64,000 nucleotides of DNA from assembly GCA_000507305.1 (NCBI GenBank), contig DF240822.1, positions 35,695 through 99,694 of the forward strand. Reading direction: 5' to 3'. The DNA comes from Breviolum minutum Mf 1.05b.01 (Eukaryota > Sar > Dinophyceae > Suessiales > Symbiodiniaceae). Positions 21,673-32,811 of the stretch are shown here, piece by piece (position 1 is the first letter of the stretch; every line of letters starts with the position of its first letter). Position numbers and translations under genes: made by a program. A model generated the notes under the pieces. The model was not told the origin of the DNA and searched no databases. It saw only the letters and a program-made list of their open reading frames with translations.

Positions 21673-23230
21673 ATGGGAGATACTCCAGTCTTCTTAGCTT
21701 CTGGAACGGTGACACTTCGTCAAGTACCTGGATCAGAGACACTGATCACAAGAGACAAAGCTACACAGCCAATTGTTCCTTTGGCGTCGCTGGTTCAGTT
21801 GGGTATCCAAGTTCGATGGGATGAACAAGGCTGCGAGATGAAAAGACCAGATGGATCGAAATTACCCATCTACCTGGATGGAGGATGTCCGGTGATGGAA
21901 AGATGGCAAGGCATGGGGCTGATGGCTGAAGTGGAGCTCTTTAACAGCCAGAAGTCTGGAATCAGAGATGTGATTGCAACGAGAAGGCTAGATGCGGCGA
22001 AGGGTTGGTGTTCGGACAAACAAGCCAAACAAGCCTTGGAGATTGCAACTTTGTTTCCGCAGGTGCCGGCACATCTTGCAGCAGAGATCCCAGGAGACAA
22101 CGTGGTGGACATGGAGAAAGTTCCACTAAACAGGAGACAGCGAAAAAGAATTGCAGAGGCGAAGTCTTTGACAGTACATCTCTTTAGTGGACCGCAGACG
22201 TCACTTTGGACCTGTTGTGAACAAGAAGGTCACGTGGTGCTTTGTGTAGAACTCCAAAAAGGATTGGATATGCACAATCGTGCTTTGGTGTCGTATCTGG
22301 AGAACTTGTTCAGATCTGGCAAGGTGGATCTGCTGTTGGCAGGACCTCCATGTAGGTCAGTGAGCTTACAGAGGTTTAGAGGAGACAATGGTCCTCCACC
22401 TGTCAGAGGAAGACATGGGATGATGCGATTCGGTTTGCCTCTCAACCCATGGGCAAACAAACAGCTTTGTGATCAGGACACGCTGCTATGGCTCAGATTG
22501 CTTTGGTTTTGTCACATTGGAGTTCAGTCAAATGTGAACATGGAGATTGGCATTGAGCAACCTGGCGATCCAGAAGATTATCTTCCGGAGTCAAGAGAGC
22601 GGCCACAGTATGGATTTCCGAGTTTTTTGTCTTGGCCTGAGACATTCACCATTGCAGAAACCTGTGGACTCAGAAGGGTCAAGTTTGACCAGGGCTATCT
22701 TGGACATCCACACAAAAAACCAACGGAGATGTTGTCCAGTATCCCTGAAGTCCATGCTCTTGATGAACTACGGTTGGAACCAGGTCAAGAGAAGAAGCAA
22801 TGGTCAGATGATCTGGAAGAAAGACTTCGTCAATCCAAAGCTGCAGCTTCATGGGCACCAGGTCTGGTGAGGATCTTGCAGGTGGCCATTAAGAGAAAAC
22901 AAGATGAGGTTGAGAAACATGGACGAGGAGGAGTTCGACAAGTTGAATTGGCGGCTGGATCCCAAGTCATGTCAGAGCACCTTCCACCACCTGTAGATCT
23001 GGGGGGAGCACCATCATCATCAGCACTGAGGGCGTTGAGTACAAAGGAAGCTGCAGAGATGCTGGATTGGAAACGTCATGTAGAAATGGGTCATCAGCCA
23101 TACAGACGTGACTGTATGGTATGTGTTCAAAGCCAAGGAAGAGATAGACAAAGGCGTAGAATCCCTACCCCGGATTCGTATGCCCTTAGTGTGGACATGG
23201 CGGGTCCTTTCAATCCTGGGTCATTCATTT
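21670..23230 (+). pseudogene. Copia-2 protease end, C5-methyltransferase-like domain, integrase zinc domain
   Basis: The frame (open 21,643-23,427) reads first through the remaining protease. From about 22,165 it enters a SAM-methyltransferase-like region: TVHLFSGPQTS (motif I position), VDLLLAGPPCRSVS (Pro-Cys of motif IV, codons 22,348-22,353), IGIEQPGDPEDY (motif VI, Glu), and FDQGYLGHPHKKPTEML (22,684-22,734, motif VIII-like). About 200 residues cover this, shorter than a full C5 enzyme, with no obvious target-recognition domain. Then comes the integrase HHCC domain, KRHVEMGHQPYRRDCMVC, and SVDMAGPFNPG with the first integrase Asp. The methyltransferase call rests on motif order; catalysis is unproven. 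Confidence 0.7.
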
Positions 23231-24844
23231 CCGGAACAAGGATCTTTCAAGTACTTCATGGTGGGAACCTTTACGATCCCGGTGAAGAATGGTCTGCCTC
23301 TCGCGGAGGGTTTAGCTGCATGTTGTGGAAGTCGGGATGTCAACAGGGGGGAGAATCCAAACCAAGACAGGGGGGAGTCTGGTGTGCCAATTGCCAACTC
23401 TGGGGATGGATCCGCATGTCAGTCTGACCGCTGCTGTGTGAAATCCTCTGAGTGGGCGGAAGACACACCAGATCCTATGGAAGAGAAACCCCAACATGAA
23501 GAGCCATTGGATGAGGTGGCGATCAACATGGCGGATGCAGCCAACCAAAAATGGAGGGAGACGGTGAAGGATCTTCAGGACTTTGAGGTTAAGCACTTGA
23601 CCTTTGTGATCCCTATGAAGAGCAGACATGCCACTGAGATCATCAAAGGTTTGGCGGTGATTCACGCAAGGCTCTCAGCCTTGAATCTTCCACTGGTGCG
23701 ATTGCACACAGGCAGAGCCAAAGAGTTTGTGTCGAGACAACTGCAGAGCTCGATGTATTTGGCACACGACTTCGGCAGGAGACGAGGCTCAGGGAAACAG
23801 TAGAGCAGAAGCCGAGATTAACATCATAAAAAATCGAGTTCGCACAGTGATGTCAGCAAGCAAAGCACCAACTCACTTCTGGCCTCTTGCTGCATACCAC
23901 TGTGGAGAAGAACGTCACAGAAATCAGCTTCAGACCTTTGGCATCCGTCTTCCACCGATGGTTCCGTTTGGAACCATGGCAAAAACAAAACGCTGGCATA
24001 AGCGCATAGAGGATGATCCAGGATGGTCCAGACCAATGCAGAAGATCCAGGTTTGGGGACCGGCATGGCAAATGTCTCCATCTTCACGGGGCTACTACGT
24101 TGAAGCTGACGGCAAGTTTCTCAGGACGACAGTTGTTGTCCAATGTGTTGAACCTCCTGCAGACTTGCAACCACAGATTCCTGAGGAGAAGACCGTGGAG
24201 GAGTTGTTTCGATCAGCAGGAATTGGTGAAGACTATGAGCCGTCAGATGATGAGGCGGATCTTCAGGATCTTTTCCGAGAAGCTGCAGATACTGACGACA
24301 CAGAGGTGGTGATGCAATCAGTGCCTGAGGATGTGAGGGACTTTGCTACATCTCAACCAGTGAGACGACGCCTTCATGGAAAGCAGCATGTTCCTCCTGT
24401 GCTTCGAATGCTCTGCACAGGGGGGGAGTGGTCATACTCGACGGATGGAGAAAGAGCCATGGAAGATGACTACAGGATGATGGATTGGGCAACAAAAGAG
24501 CAATCTCAAACGTGGGAGGCCTTGGTGCACATGGGCCTTCGTAAGGCGATGTTGGAAGAAAAGGGCTTCATGGACTTTCTGGAAGTGGGAGGTCTGGTCA
24601 AAACTTTGGATGATGAAGCTCAACAGATGGAAAAGAGACTTGCGAGTTGCACCAAGATTGACGAGGAAATGGTCAAGCAAGAGTGCAAAGAGACGCTCAC
24701 TTCAAGAACGGTGACATTGGATGAGGTGAAGAGAAATTTGCAGGAATGGATTCCGTCACTGCAGGCGGAGTATCAGTCTTTGTTGTCACATGAAGCAATC
24801 AAACCGATATCACAACAGGAGTATATCAAGATCTTCACAAGACG
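23230..24844 (+). pseudogene. Copia-2 integrase core and C-terminal region
   Basis: Frame 2 (to about 23,765) carries FKYFMVGTFTIPV and later LTFVIPMKSRHATEIIKGLA. The block that should read L-H-S/T-D-R-x-x-E-F reads LHTGRAKEF: the second catalytic Asp is Gly. Frame 3 then continues with NSRAEAEINIIKNRVRT, holding the third acidic residue, and HFWPLAAYHCGEERHR. It goes on through the integrase C-terminal region and acidic linker to TLDEVKRNLQEWIPSLQAEY just before RT. With two frame changes and the lost Asp this copy cannot integrate by itself. Confidence 0.75.
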
Positions 24845-26644
24845 ATGGAGGTGACCACGATTCCTGGGATGGTAGTATCGGTGATCAAACCACCGTACAA
24901 ATTGAAATCGAGATTTGTGGCTTGTGGTAACTATGTGGAGGTAGATCCACAAGATGTTCCAGAGACGGCTGCTGGGGGCTTAGATGCTATCGTGGCTCGG
25001 GTGATGGTGGCAATGGCTGCGAGGCATCACTGGACAGTGAGCACCGCAGACGTTCGTACTGCTTTTCTACAGGCGGAGAGAAGATCAACACCTGGACGGG
25101 TCACAGTAGTGACTCCACCGAGTCTGTTGAAGGACACCCAGATCTTGAAGGAAGGATCCCAAGAGAAGTGGCTCATCCAGAAGGCGATTTACGGACTGAT
25201 TGAAAGTCCAAAGGACTGGGCAGATCACCGAGACGCTATGCTCCAGAAGGTTTGCTGGTTTGATGAAGCTACAAAGACACAAAGGTGGATTGAGAGAACG
25301 GCAGAAAATCACTTGTGGCAGGTGAGGTCAGATGGAGTTTCTGATCCCATTGGCTTCTTGGGCGTCTATGTCGACGACTTGATTGCAATTGGTGAAGATG
25401 CCTTGGTGGAACAAGTGGTGAAGAACCTGATGCAAGTTTTTACAATGGCTGAGCCAACAAAGGTCACCCCTGAGAAGTGTGTGTCATTTTGTGGCTATGA
25501 AATTGGCATGGATGCGAACTTCAACTACACGATCTCACAGGAGAAGTACGTTGAGGAGCTGATCAACAAGTACAAGTTGGAGGGAGTTGAACATCAGCCA
25601 ATTCCTAAGGTGATCGAGGGTGAAGACGAATCTCCAATTTCAACGAGATCTTTGAAGGCAGCCCAAACCATAGCTGGTGAGCTTCTTTGGGTGATGAAGC
25701 GATCACGCCCAGACATATGTTTCGCAACTTCCCTGATGACACGATTATTACACCGGAGACCGTCCTATGTGGTGGAGCTGGGGAAACATGTGGTGAAGTA
25801 TCTGGCGGGATCAAAGTCGATGGGTTTGAAGTTTGGAAGTGGACTGGAGGGAAGTCAGGAGCTGTTCATCAAAACAGACACAAGCTTCGCTCCTCCATTG
25901 GAAGCTTATCGAAGCATCCAGGGAACGGCCATTTTCCATGGACAACACCTACTTCAATGGTCGAGTGGCAAACAGTCGTTCGTGACGTTGAGCACGGCAG
26001 AAGCCGAACTAGTCGGCTATGTGGATGGGTTCCAACAAGGACAATCGATGGATGGACTTCTCTGCATATTCGGCTTCAAGACCCACAAGCGACTTCAAGG
26101 TGATTGCAAGGCAGCTTTGTCTCAGATCAATTCTGATGCCACAGCTTGGCGAACCAGGCACCTGAGGCTAAGGGCCTCTAGGCTTAGAGAATTGGTGTTG
26201 GATAGAAGCTCGATGTGGGATGCAGAACACGTTCCTGGCTTAGAGCTTGCTCCAGATGGCTTCACGAAGGTTCTGATTGGTCAATCTTTCGGACGTCACC
26301 GAGAGCAACTTGGAATGCGCGACGTGTCAAAAGGAAGTGAAACAGCCGAAGAAATCAAGTTGAGAGTAGTTTGTGATGAAGGTTCCAAGATGTTGGAATC
26401 GTGGAATGTCTCACAATGTTTGCTCGGAGCTGGCATGGCTTTGGTCTGCACTGAGCATCGGTTGGTAGGATCGTTGTTGCTGGCAGCTGCTGGCCTGATT
26501 GGTGTGTCAGGGAGGTTGGGACAAGAAAGATTAAGACCAGCTTCAAAAGAAACAAGACCGCAACAAGAGCTCGGGAAAAGAGCCACAACCCCCAAGGGCT
26601 TAAAGGATGAAGCGGCACATCCTCCTCTGAAGGGCATGGCATAG
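24845..26644 (+). CDS. Copia-2 reverse transcriptase-RNase H, intact frame
   Basis: 600 codons are uninterrupted. RT landmarks are PPYKLKSRFVACGNY, STADVRTAFLQAE (first Asp), KAIYGLIESPKDWADH and VYVDDLIAIG (catalytic Asp pair). RNase H follows: TIAGELLWVMKRSRPDICFA, FIKTDTSFAP (Asp), FVTLSTAEAELVG (Glu), GDCKAALSQI (Asp), WRTRHLRLRASRLRE, and PDGFTKVL, the closing block. All catalytic residues are present. After RNase H a hydrophobic run (CLLGAGMALVCTEHRLVG, then SLLLAAAGLIGVSG) may be one or two membrane segments, ahead of a basic tail. The frame starts by frameshift from integrase, so no independent start codon is implied. Confidence 0.9.
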   Translation: MEVTTIPGMVVSVIKPPYKLKSRFVACGNYVEVDPQDVPETAAGGLDAIVARVMVAMAARHHWTVSTADVRTAFLQAERRSTPGRVTVVTPPSLLKDTQILKEGSQEKWLIQKAIYGLIESPKDWADHRDAMLQKVCWFDEATKTQRWIERTAENHLWQVRSDGVSDPIGFLGVYVDDLIAIGEDALVEQVVKNLMQVFTMAEPTKVTPEKCVSFCGYEIGMDANFNYTISQEKYVEELINKYKLEGVEHQPIPKVIEGEDESPISTRSLKAAQTIAGELLWVMKRSRPDICFATSLMTRLLHRRPSYVVELGKHVVKYLAGSKSMGLKFGSGLEGSQELFIKTDTSFAPPLEAYRSIQGTAIFHGQHLLQWSSGKQSFVTLSTAEAELVGYVDGFQQGQSMDGLLCIFGFKTHKRLQGDCKAALSQINSDATAWRTRHLRLRASRLRELVLDRSSMWDAEHVPGLELAPDGFTKVLIGQSFGRHREQLGMRDVSKGSETAEEIKLRVVCDEGSKMLESWNVSQCLLGAGMALVCTEHRLVGSLLLAAAGLIGVSGRLGQERLRPASKETRPQQELGKRATTPKGLKDEAAHPPLKGMA

Positions 26645-26649
26645 CTGGC

Positions 26650-27619
26650 ATGGCCCATGATTTTTTGGGAGATCCATTGGATCATGGTAGGAACAACGTA
26701 GGTGTAGATGCCCCGGGCTTCCGAGCCTATCGCATGTCTTCGTTGTCTGCAAGCCATGGAATGGATGATCAAGAGAAGACTTTTGAGGAAACTGGATTTC
26801 CGATGTTGCGGGCTTTTCGTGCAGCTGGCGATCCTTCAAGAGACCAACATCCTATACCACCACCAAGGAATCTTGCTCTTCAAAGGGAGCGTGATCGGGC
26901 TCAGAGTTTGGGAACTTCACATGGCGATCTGCATCGTCATTTTGAGATTCCTCAACCTCATGGAGCACGTGTGAGACAGTGGTGGGAGGATGAGAAGTTT
27001 GACTGTTGGCCAGTGGGTCATGACAAGTGGATCCAAACCAGAGAAGGTTTGTTGATCCGAACTCACAACAAGCCACGGAGAAGGTCATTTCATCCTCTTC
27101 ATCGTTCAGTGCCTGTGGATGTCAGTTTGCTTAGACCTGAAAGGCACACAGTGGTTTTTCCACAAGATCCCCACAGTGAATTTGTGGACCCACGACCCAG
27201 GTTTGTGGAGTCAGGTTTGCGGCACAACAACTTGGTCGAAGAACTATCGATGGAGAGGCTACACGGTGTTTGTGATGAAGTCATGCACTGTGGATAGACA
27301 GATGCCAGGTCAACCGGCCTACGTTGATCCAGTCCTTGCAGCTCCGAAGAGAGCCACGAGGTTTCGAGATGATGGTCAACGGGTACATCAACACGAAGAA
27401 CAAGATGAAGAACAGCCAGAGGAAGAAGTGCCAAGACAAGAGGCAGCTTCATCTTCGGCTGGTGGGTATGGAGGCAATCAGCGCATGAGTGAACCAGCGG
27501 CGGTTCAGGTGAATGTCAATGTGTTCAATTCCGGTGGATCTGTGACGCCTAGAAGAGCTCAGCATCAAAACAGTGTTTCAGAGCCAACGGATTCGGAGTT
27601 TGAATTCGTCACTCCGTGA
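26650..27619 (+). pseudogene. Copia-2 3' accessory region, frameshifted
   Basis: Two frames (26,650-27,297 and 27,119-27,619) together give about 300 residues after RNase H. The first contains WIQTREGLLIRTHNKPRRRS and FHPLHRSVPVDVSLLRPERH, an Arg/His-rich stretch of conserved appearance. The second is acidic and Gln-rich (HEEQDEEQPEEEVPRQEA) and ends SEFEFVTP. Such 3' regions recur in dinoflagellate copia elements as far as I recall, but no function is known to me. Ends 145 nt before the 3' LTR. Confidence 0.5.
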
Positions 27620-27756
27620 TGGACTTTGAAAGTTTTGAGGCCGACTCGGTCAATGGATCTGGAAGAGAACAATTTTGACTTCAGCACCAAACAGTGCAAA
27701 TCTAGAAGGCCTTGAGCTGATGTTTTCAACGATCAGATGGTATGGCTAAACGCCAT

Positions 27757-27764
27757 AGGGGGAG
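27757..27764 (+). other. Copia-2 polypurine tract
   Basis: AGGGGGAG abuts the first base of the 3' LTR, as expected for the plus-strand DNA primer. Confidence 0.8.
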
Positions 27765-27919
27765 TGTGAATGCACTCTGGTTCATCATGATGTGATCGTT
27801 GGATAGTCTTTTGAGGAACACGAAGTCTCAATAGTCTTTGTGAATTGCAGCCATGACAACTTGGCCTTACATATCTGAAGGCCTTTTTGATGCTCGAAAA
27901 AGGGTGCTAACCGAAATCA
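27765..27919 (+). repeat. Copia-2 3' LTR
   Basis: 155 bp, the partner of 18,642-18,796. A short ORF reading through it (from 27,853) is not a gene. Confidence 0.95.
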
Positions 27920-27924
27920 ATATC

Positions 27925-30900
27925 AAATCAATGTGGCAGATTAGTGCGGAATTGATTTTTATTTTGGTCAAACACAAGGCTTTTGCTTTTTGCTGGATAG
28001 CTTGTGGGAAAAATCATTGGCAAACCACTCGGCTCATATCGCCGGCCGATTGTTATGGTTCAATATCTTGGCAAAGTTGCCGGCAGACCTCTCGCTTAGG
28101 CCCCTCAAGGGTCTTCCAAATTGGAAACCAATGGCAAAGTAGCTGGTAAATTCCAATAATTCCAATAGCCAAACTGGAAAAATGGCAAATTTTGGGCAAC
28201 ATTTGCGGCAAAACCTCGCATTCATATCTGGCGGGGACGTCTTTAGTATGAAGTTGATATTCAACAAAGGTCTAACCCTTAGACTTGCTAGGTTTCTGCG
28301 AGGTTTCCGCGAGGTCACGATTATTCGTTTGATGATCCGTCCAAGCTATTGTCCATAGGTTTCGCCGGTAGTGCATTTGTTATCATATCGTTTCAACAAA
28401 CCCGGGTTTTCCACTTTTTCCACGGTGTAGCCTTTCTTGGGTACTGATGTTCGCTGGATTTCGTCCCAAAATCAAGTGCCAAACCCGCGCAGGATCAGGA
28501 TACGATTGGCCAAAGGCCTCATAATCACCATTGAGATGCAGGCGAACACAAGTACATGATGTACACATCGGAACTAGTTGGGAGTCAGATCTTGTTCAAT
28601 TCCTTCATGTGATTTTTATTCATTTGGAAATGAAGAAGTCTGAACAAGTCATCATAAATTGAGATCTCACTATGATACAATGAAAATATCATTCACATGC
28701 GAAATTTCATTGGACAACGGATCATCTCAACTTCAAGAGATCAGGTGGAGTTTTACCTATGTAACCCACTGCCTTTCAAAGGGATTGTAGAAATCACGTG
28801 AGATCCTAGGAAATTGCCAACGTAAATAGGAAATCAAGTCAGGATCAAGTTCCAACCAGTTACCCAAGCTGTTGGGCACACTTCAACCAGATATCCTCAA
28901 CAAAAAATACCAGTACTACAGTTGATCAATCAAGAAAATCTACAGTGGGGGCTTCTACCCATCTCGCCCTGACAAGAAAATGGAGAAAATGTTCCATTGA
29001 TTGTGAGATGAGTGCAGTTCTCGTCGAAAGATATCGGGATGTGTCGAGGGCTACTACTTGTTTCCGTCCTACAAATAATTAGGGCGTTAGATATCCGTCC
29101 CTCTGGGTCACACCCCACCCAACGCAAAAGAGACCCGCTCTGGCTGCCAGATGTTGAGACTGAACAGGAAGATCAACTGATTTGACCTTGTGATGCACGA
29201 TTCACCAAGGATGGCGAGTTGATGACGTGGCGACTCCGGATTTGACTATGGCCTACTTAGTAGGTCCAGTAGGTCATGTTCTTCTCAAAAGGCAAAAGCA
29301 TGATGTTTTTGAACTTACAAGCAAAGGATAGCAAAGAGGTATACGTGGCATCATGTTCCAAGGTGTCCTCATGCTTTCTCCACATGTCATTTCATTGAAT
29401 GGAAACTGGTACTCTGCAATATTCTGCACCACCTGTAACAGCAAAACTCCATTCAATTAGGCCAAGAGTACATCATAAATATCAATAAAGATCATAAAAT
29501 CATCCAAGACCAACCCCTGATATCCTCTGCTCACATGTTGTATTCCTGGTTGATTTCCAGCATTCACATGCTGTCAAATCCGGTTTTTTCTGAGTCCACG
29601 GACTTTCCAGGTCTGTCATTTCGATTCGTGGCATCACGTTGAACCTTTCAGCATCCAGATGGGTTTTCTGATGGGTTTCGCATGGGTTTTCGGTTTCATG
29701 ATGCTTGCATTTCCAGTTTCAAATCAAGTTGAGAGACCAAAAAAAAACATATTTTTTTCGACGGAGTCGCCACAGCTTTTCATAGCTTTTCATGTCATGG
29801 TTGGAACTCAGAAGGTGCTCCCCTCATGACAGATGGGGTAGTGATTCCCTATGATTCCCTTGTTGAGGGAGGGAGGGGGAAATAAATCACTACCCCACAT
29901 TATGATCTGTCATCTTTTATCTTTGGAGATCGGAGAAATAGATCACTCTCCCCTGTTGATCAATGCGAAAACCTGTCGCTTGGAGCTCCTGTCGCAGACA
30001 ATATCTTGGCCAATCCCTGGAAATAAACAAAAAAAAACACATGCTGTACACCAACGGCTCCTTGGTGTGAGACGACAAGGATGTAATAGGTCAAAACGTC
30101 AGTGGATGGAATTGAATATTTGCATGTATTTTGCAGGGTAGAATACAAGGAAGACATGAATGCACAAACATAAACATGACAGGGGTATCAAAGGAAAATC
30201 ACTCGTTCATCCATCACAAAATTAAAACGAGGCGCGGTAAACAATGAATGAATATCCCGGATATCCCCATTTAAAATACCCCACCATGGGATGGACCAAT
30301 CAACAGGATTCGTCCTCGTCCAACACTGGAGTGGTTGGATAGTCTGAAGCCTGATCGAAAGAAGGAACCACTGTGACTCAATGAGACCATGATTCCCAAC
30401 GTTTTGGTGCATTTATGTTGATTCGATGATGCAAAGAAATGGTGGTGAATGCAATTTTATGCAAGCTTTGAATCGGAAGTTCGCAACTGGTGCTTTTCAG
30501 GATGTGGAAGGTCAGTGTACTTTCAGCATACTTTCGGAATCAACCAGAGGTTTGACGGCAATAGAAAAACGGATGCAACAAGAGGCATGAGGTACTTTCC
30601 AACTCAAAAGCTCTGGCAAACGCACGAATGGTGCAGTTAGATTAAAGATGTTGATAGGAAGAAGTCGAGACCTGTTGGTAAGTCCTCCATCTTATGCTCA
30701 TATTAGTCGAATACTCGCATCGCCTGGTGTTAATGTTAGAACAATCATCAATCTTTGTAAATATCATAATTTTGCAATCCTTTCTCCTTTCACTCACAGG
30801 TTTCATAGCAAACAAACCTCCCCACATTCCGCCGTCAAAAAAACTCTGAAGAAAACAACAGGGATCTTGCTTTCGTGTGGGCGGATTCTGAGCCGTCATC

Positions 30901-31404
30901 TCCCACCTGGAGTCATTGGCGATGTAGACAACGTGACATTGATTCACAAGGGCGCAGAAGCCATGCATATATTCGAATGCAGTCTAGAATACAGAACATA
31001 CAAAGAAAACAGAGATGACTTGAACACTTGAACTCCAGATTCATCTCATGATCATGGCTTTAGATAGAAGAACCTGTCCTAAAAAGCAGAACGGATTCAA
31101 TTGACTTAGTACAACAGGAACTACTAATCCTATTACCGCCATGTTCTCAAACCTGAGAGACAAGAGCGATGCTTTATTCCTTGGTAAGCATATAATGTAC
31201 GATATAAATTTGTTCGTTGTATTCCAGAATACTGCGAGTGGACAAACTGTTGTGCTGTTGTGTGCATGTTTTAGTCTCAAAATTAGATACAGCGCCAAAT
31301 CTGCCCAAATGTAGTGGAAGAACATAGCAGTACCACATATCATATGACCTCCAAAGTGCGCATGCCCATTTTGAGTTTGTGGCACCTATAGTAGCCTGGT
31401 GGCA
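27925..31404. other. Noncoding stretch
   Basis: No intact gene. One minus-strand frame at about 30,800-30,968 reads CALVNQCHVVYIANDSRWEM, then FFDGGMWGGLFAMKP, and could be a host exon; support is weak and splice borders are unclear. Other frames are short and overlap on both strands. Confidence 0.4.
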
Positions 31405-31522
<118 letters not shown>

Positions 31523-32776
31523 CACCTGCAATGAGATGCCATCTTTTCAGGGAACCCTCTCTTGAGCCAGTCGTCCAGTCATTCAGAAATTTCAGTTAGC
31601 TGGAAAGTTCTCATGCTCGAAGAAAGAAAGAAAAGAAACAAGACATTCTCAGAAACTAAGCTTTGAAACTTGCAACTGTGACAACAAAAGAAACCTCAAA
31701 CTCCAAGCACCTTCAAGGTGATTTGAGGTGCACCATCCGACCTCAATTCCAAGGTTAAAAATGAAACGGAATCATGTGGACTTGTGCAAAGTTTGTATAG
31801 ATACCCTCTAGGGAACCAACATCTCCCATCTTGGGAAAAGGACACTCATATTCAAAAGTCATTTCTGATGGGATATGTTAGTTCCCAGGCCCAGGAGGGT
31901 ATATATATATATATACATCATACATCAATCATCATCCATCAATCATCATCCATCTCGGTATTTTTTTTTGATTTTCAATCATGGCTTCATGGCTTGATGT
32001 TGGTTTTGGGCACCCCGTTTTCACTGAGTTCTCAACGCCACTTGGTATACACAGATCAGATCCGTTGGAAATGGTGCGGATTCTGCGGCAAAATTTGGCA
32101 TCCCCCGTTTTTTGAAAAACGCATGCTGCTTGGCGCTAAATATTACAGAAAAAACAATGTAAAACAAAAATGCTACACAAAAGTCAACTTTGTTCATTAA
32201 AAAAACACCAATTTTGGTCTCACTAAAAAACATTCAAATCCTGGAAGTGCCACGAGATTGGTAGGACATGTGAACATGAAGCCAGTCGTCAGGTCACCTT
32301 GGCGATTTTTAAGGCCAAGGATTTCACCGGGACCAATTCGAAAATGATCCAAATATCACCACCCTTTAGCAACCGGGGGGGGCTCCAAATATTCAACTTA
32401 TATATTGTAACTTACATTGTAAAGGAAAAAGCAACATTCGTTCAGAGGGTGTTGGGATATCCAAAGTCATCTAATTCGATGTCAAGGACCCCAAAAGTGG
32501 AAAGAGCTACGAAAAAAACCCTCCTACTTTCCATTGAAATACTGGTTGGCTAATGCCGGGATCCTTTCATGGTTTGTGATTGTTAATCCCTATATATAAC
32601 TGGGTAGTTTTTGCACGACATATAACCCGTTGCCAACCACGGGTTCAACTTCCATTTTAGCCCCAATAACTTGAATCCCGTGGCCTTCGAGGATACTTGC
32701 TGTGGATCAGTGCGGTCGCATCCAATGGATTGCCCTCCACGAACTTGATGTAACCTAACCCAAACCATCCACCCGT

Positions 32777-32811
32777 GGTATATTTATCAACCAAATGTAG
32801 GTAAATATACC
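32777..32811. repeat. Short hairpin, second copy
   Basis: Arms GGTATATTTATC and GGTAAATATACC (one mismatch) enclose 11 nt. Same arm sequence as the hairpin at 4321-4380. Confidence 0.55.

Larger units (their letters stand above)
18637..27924 (+). mobile_element. Copia-2: full-length Ty1/copia insertion with ATATC target duplication
   Basis: The 9.3-kb element is bounded by 155-bp LTRs at 18,642-18,796 and 27,765-27,919, and by the 5-bp target-site duplication ATATC at 18,637-18,641 and 27,920-27,924. LTRs begin TG and end CA. A primer-binding site touches the 5' LTR and a polypurine tract touches the 3' LTR. The internal order is gag, protease, methyltransferase-like domain, integrase, RT-RNase H, tail. 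The coding region changes frame at roughly 19,990, 21,590, 21,670, 23,230, 23,765 and 24,845, and again in the tail. Confidence 0.95.

Noticed and set aside
27853..28149. 98-codon ORF starting in the Copia-2 3' LTR
   Set aside because: Reads from the LTR into unrelated flanking DNA.
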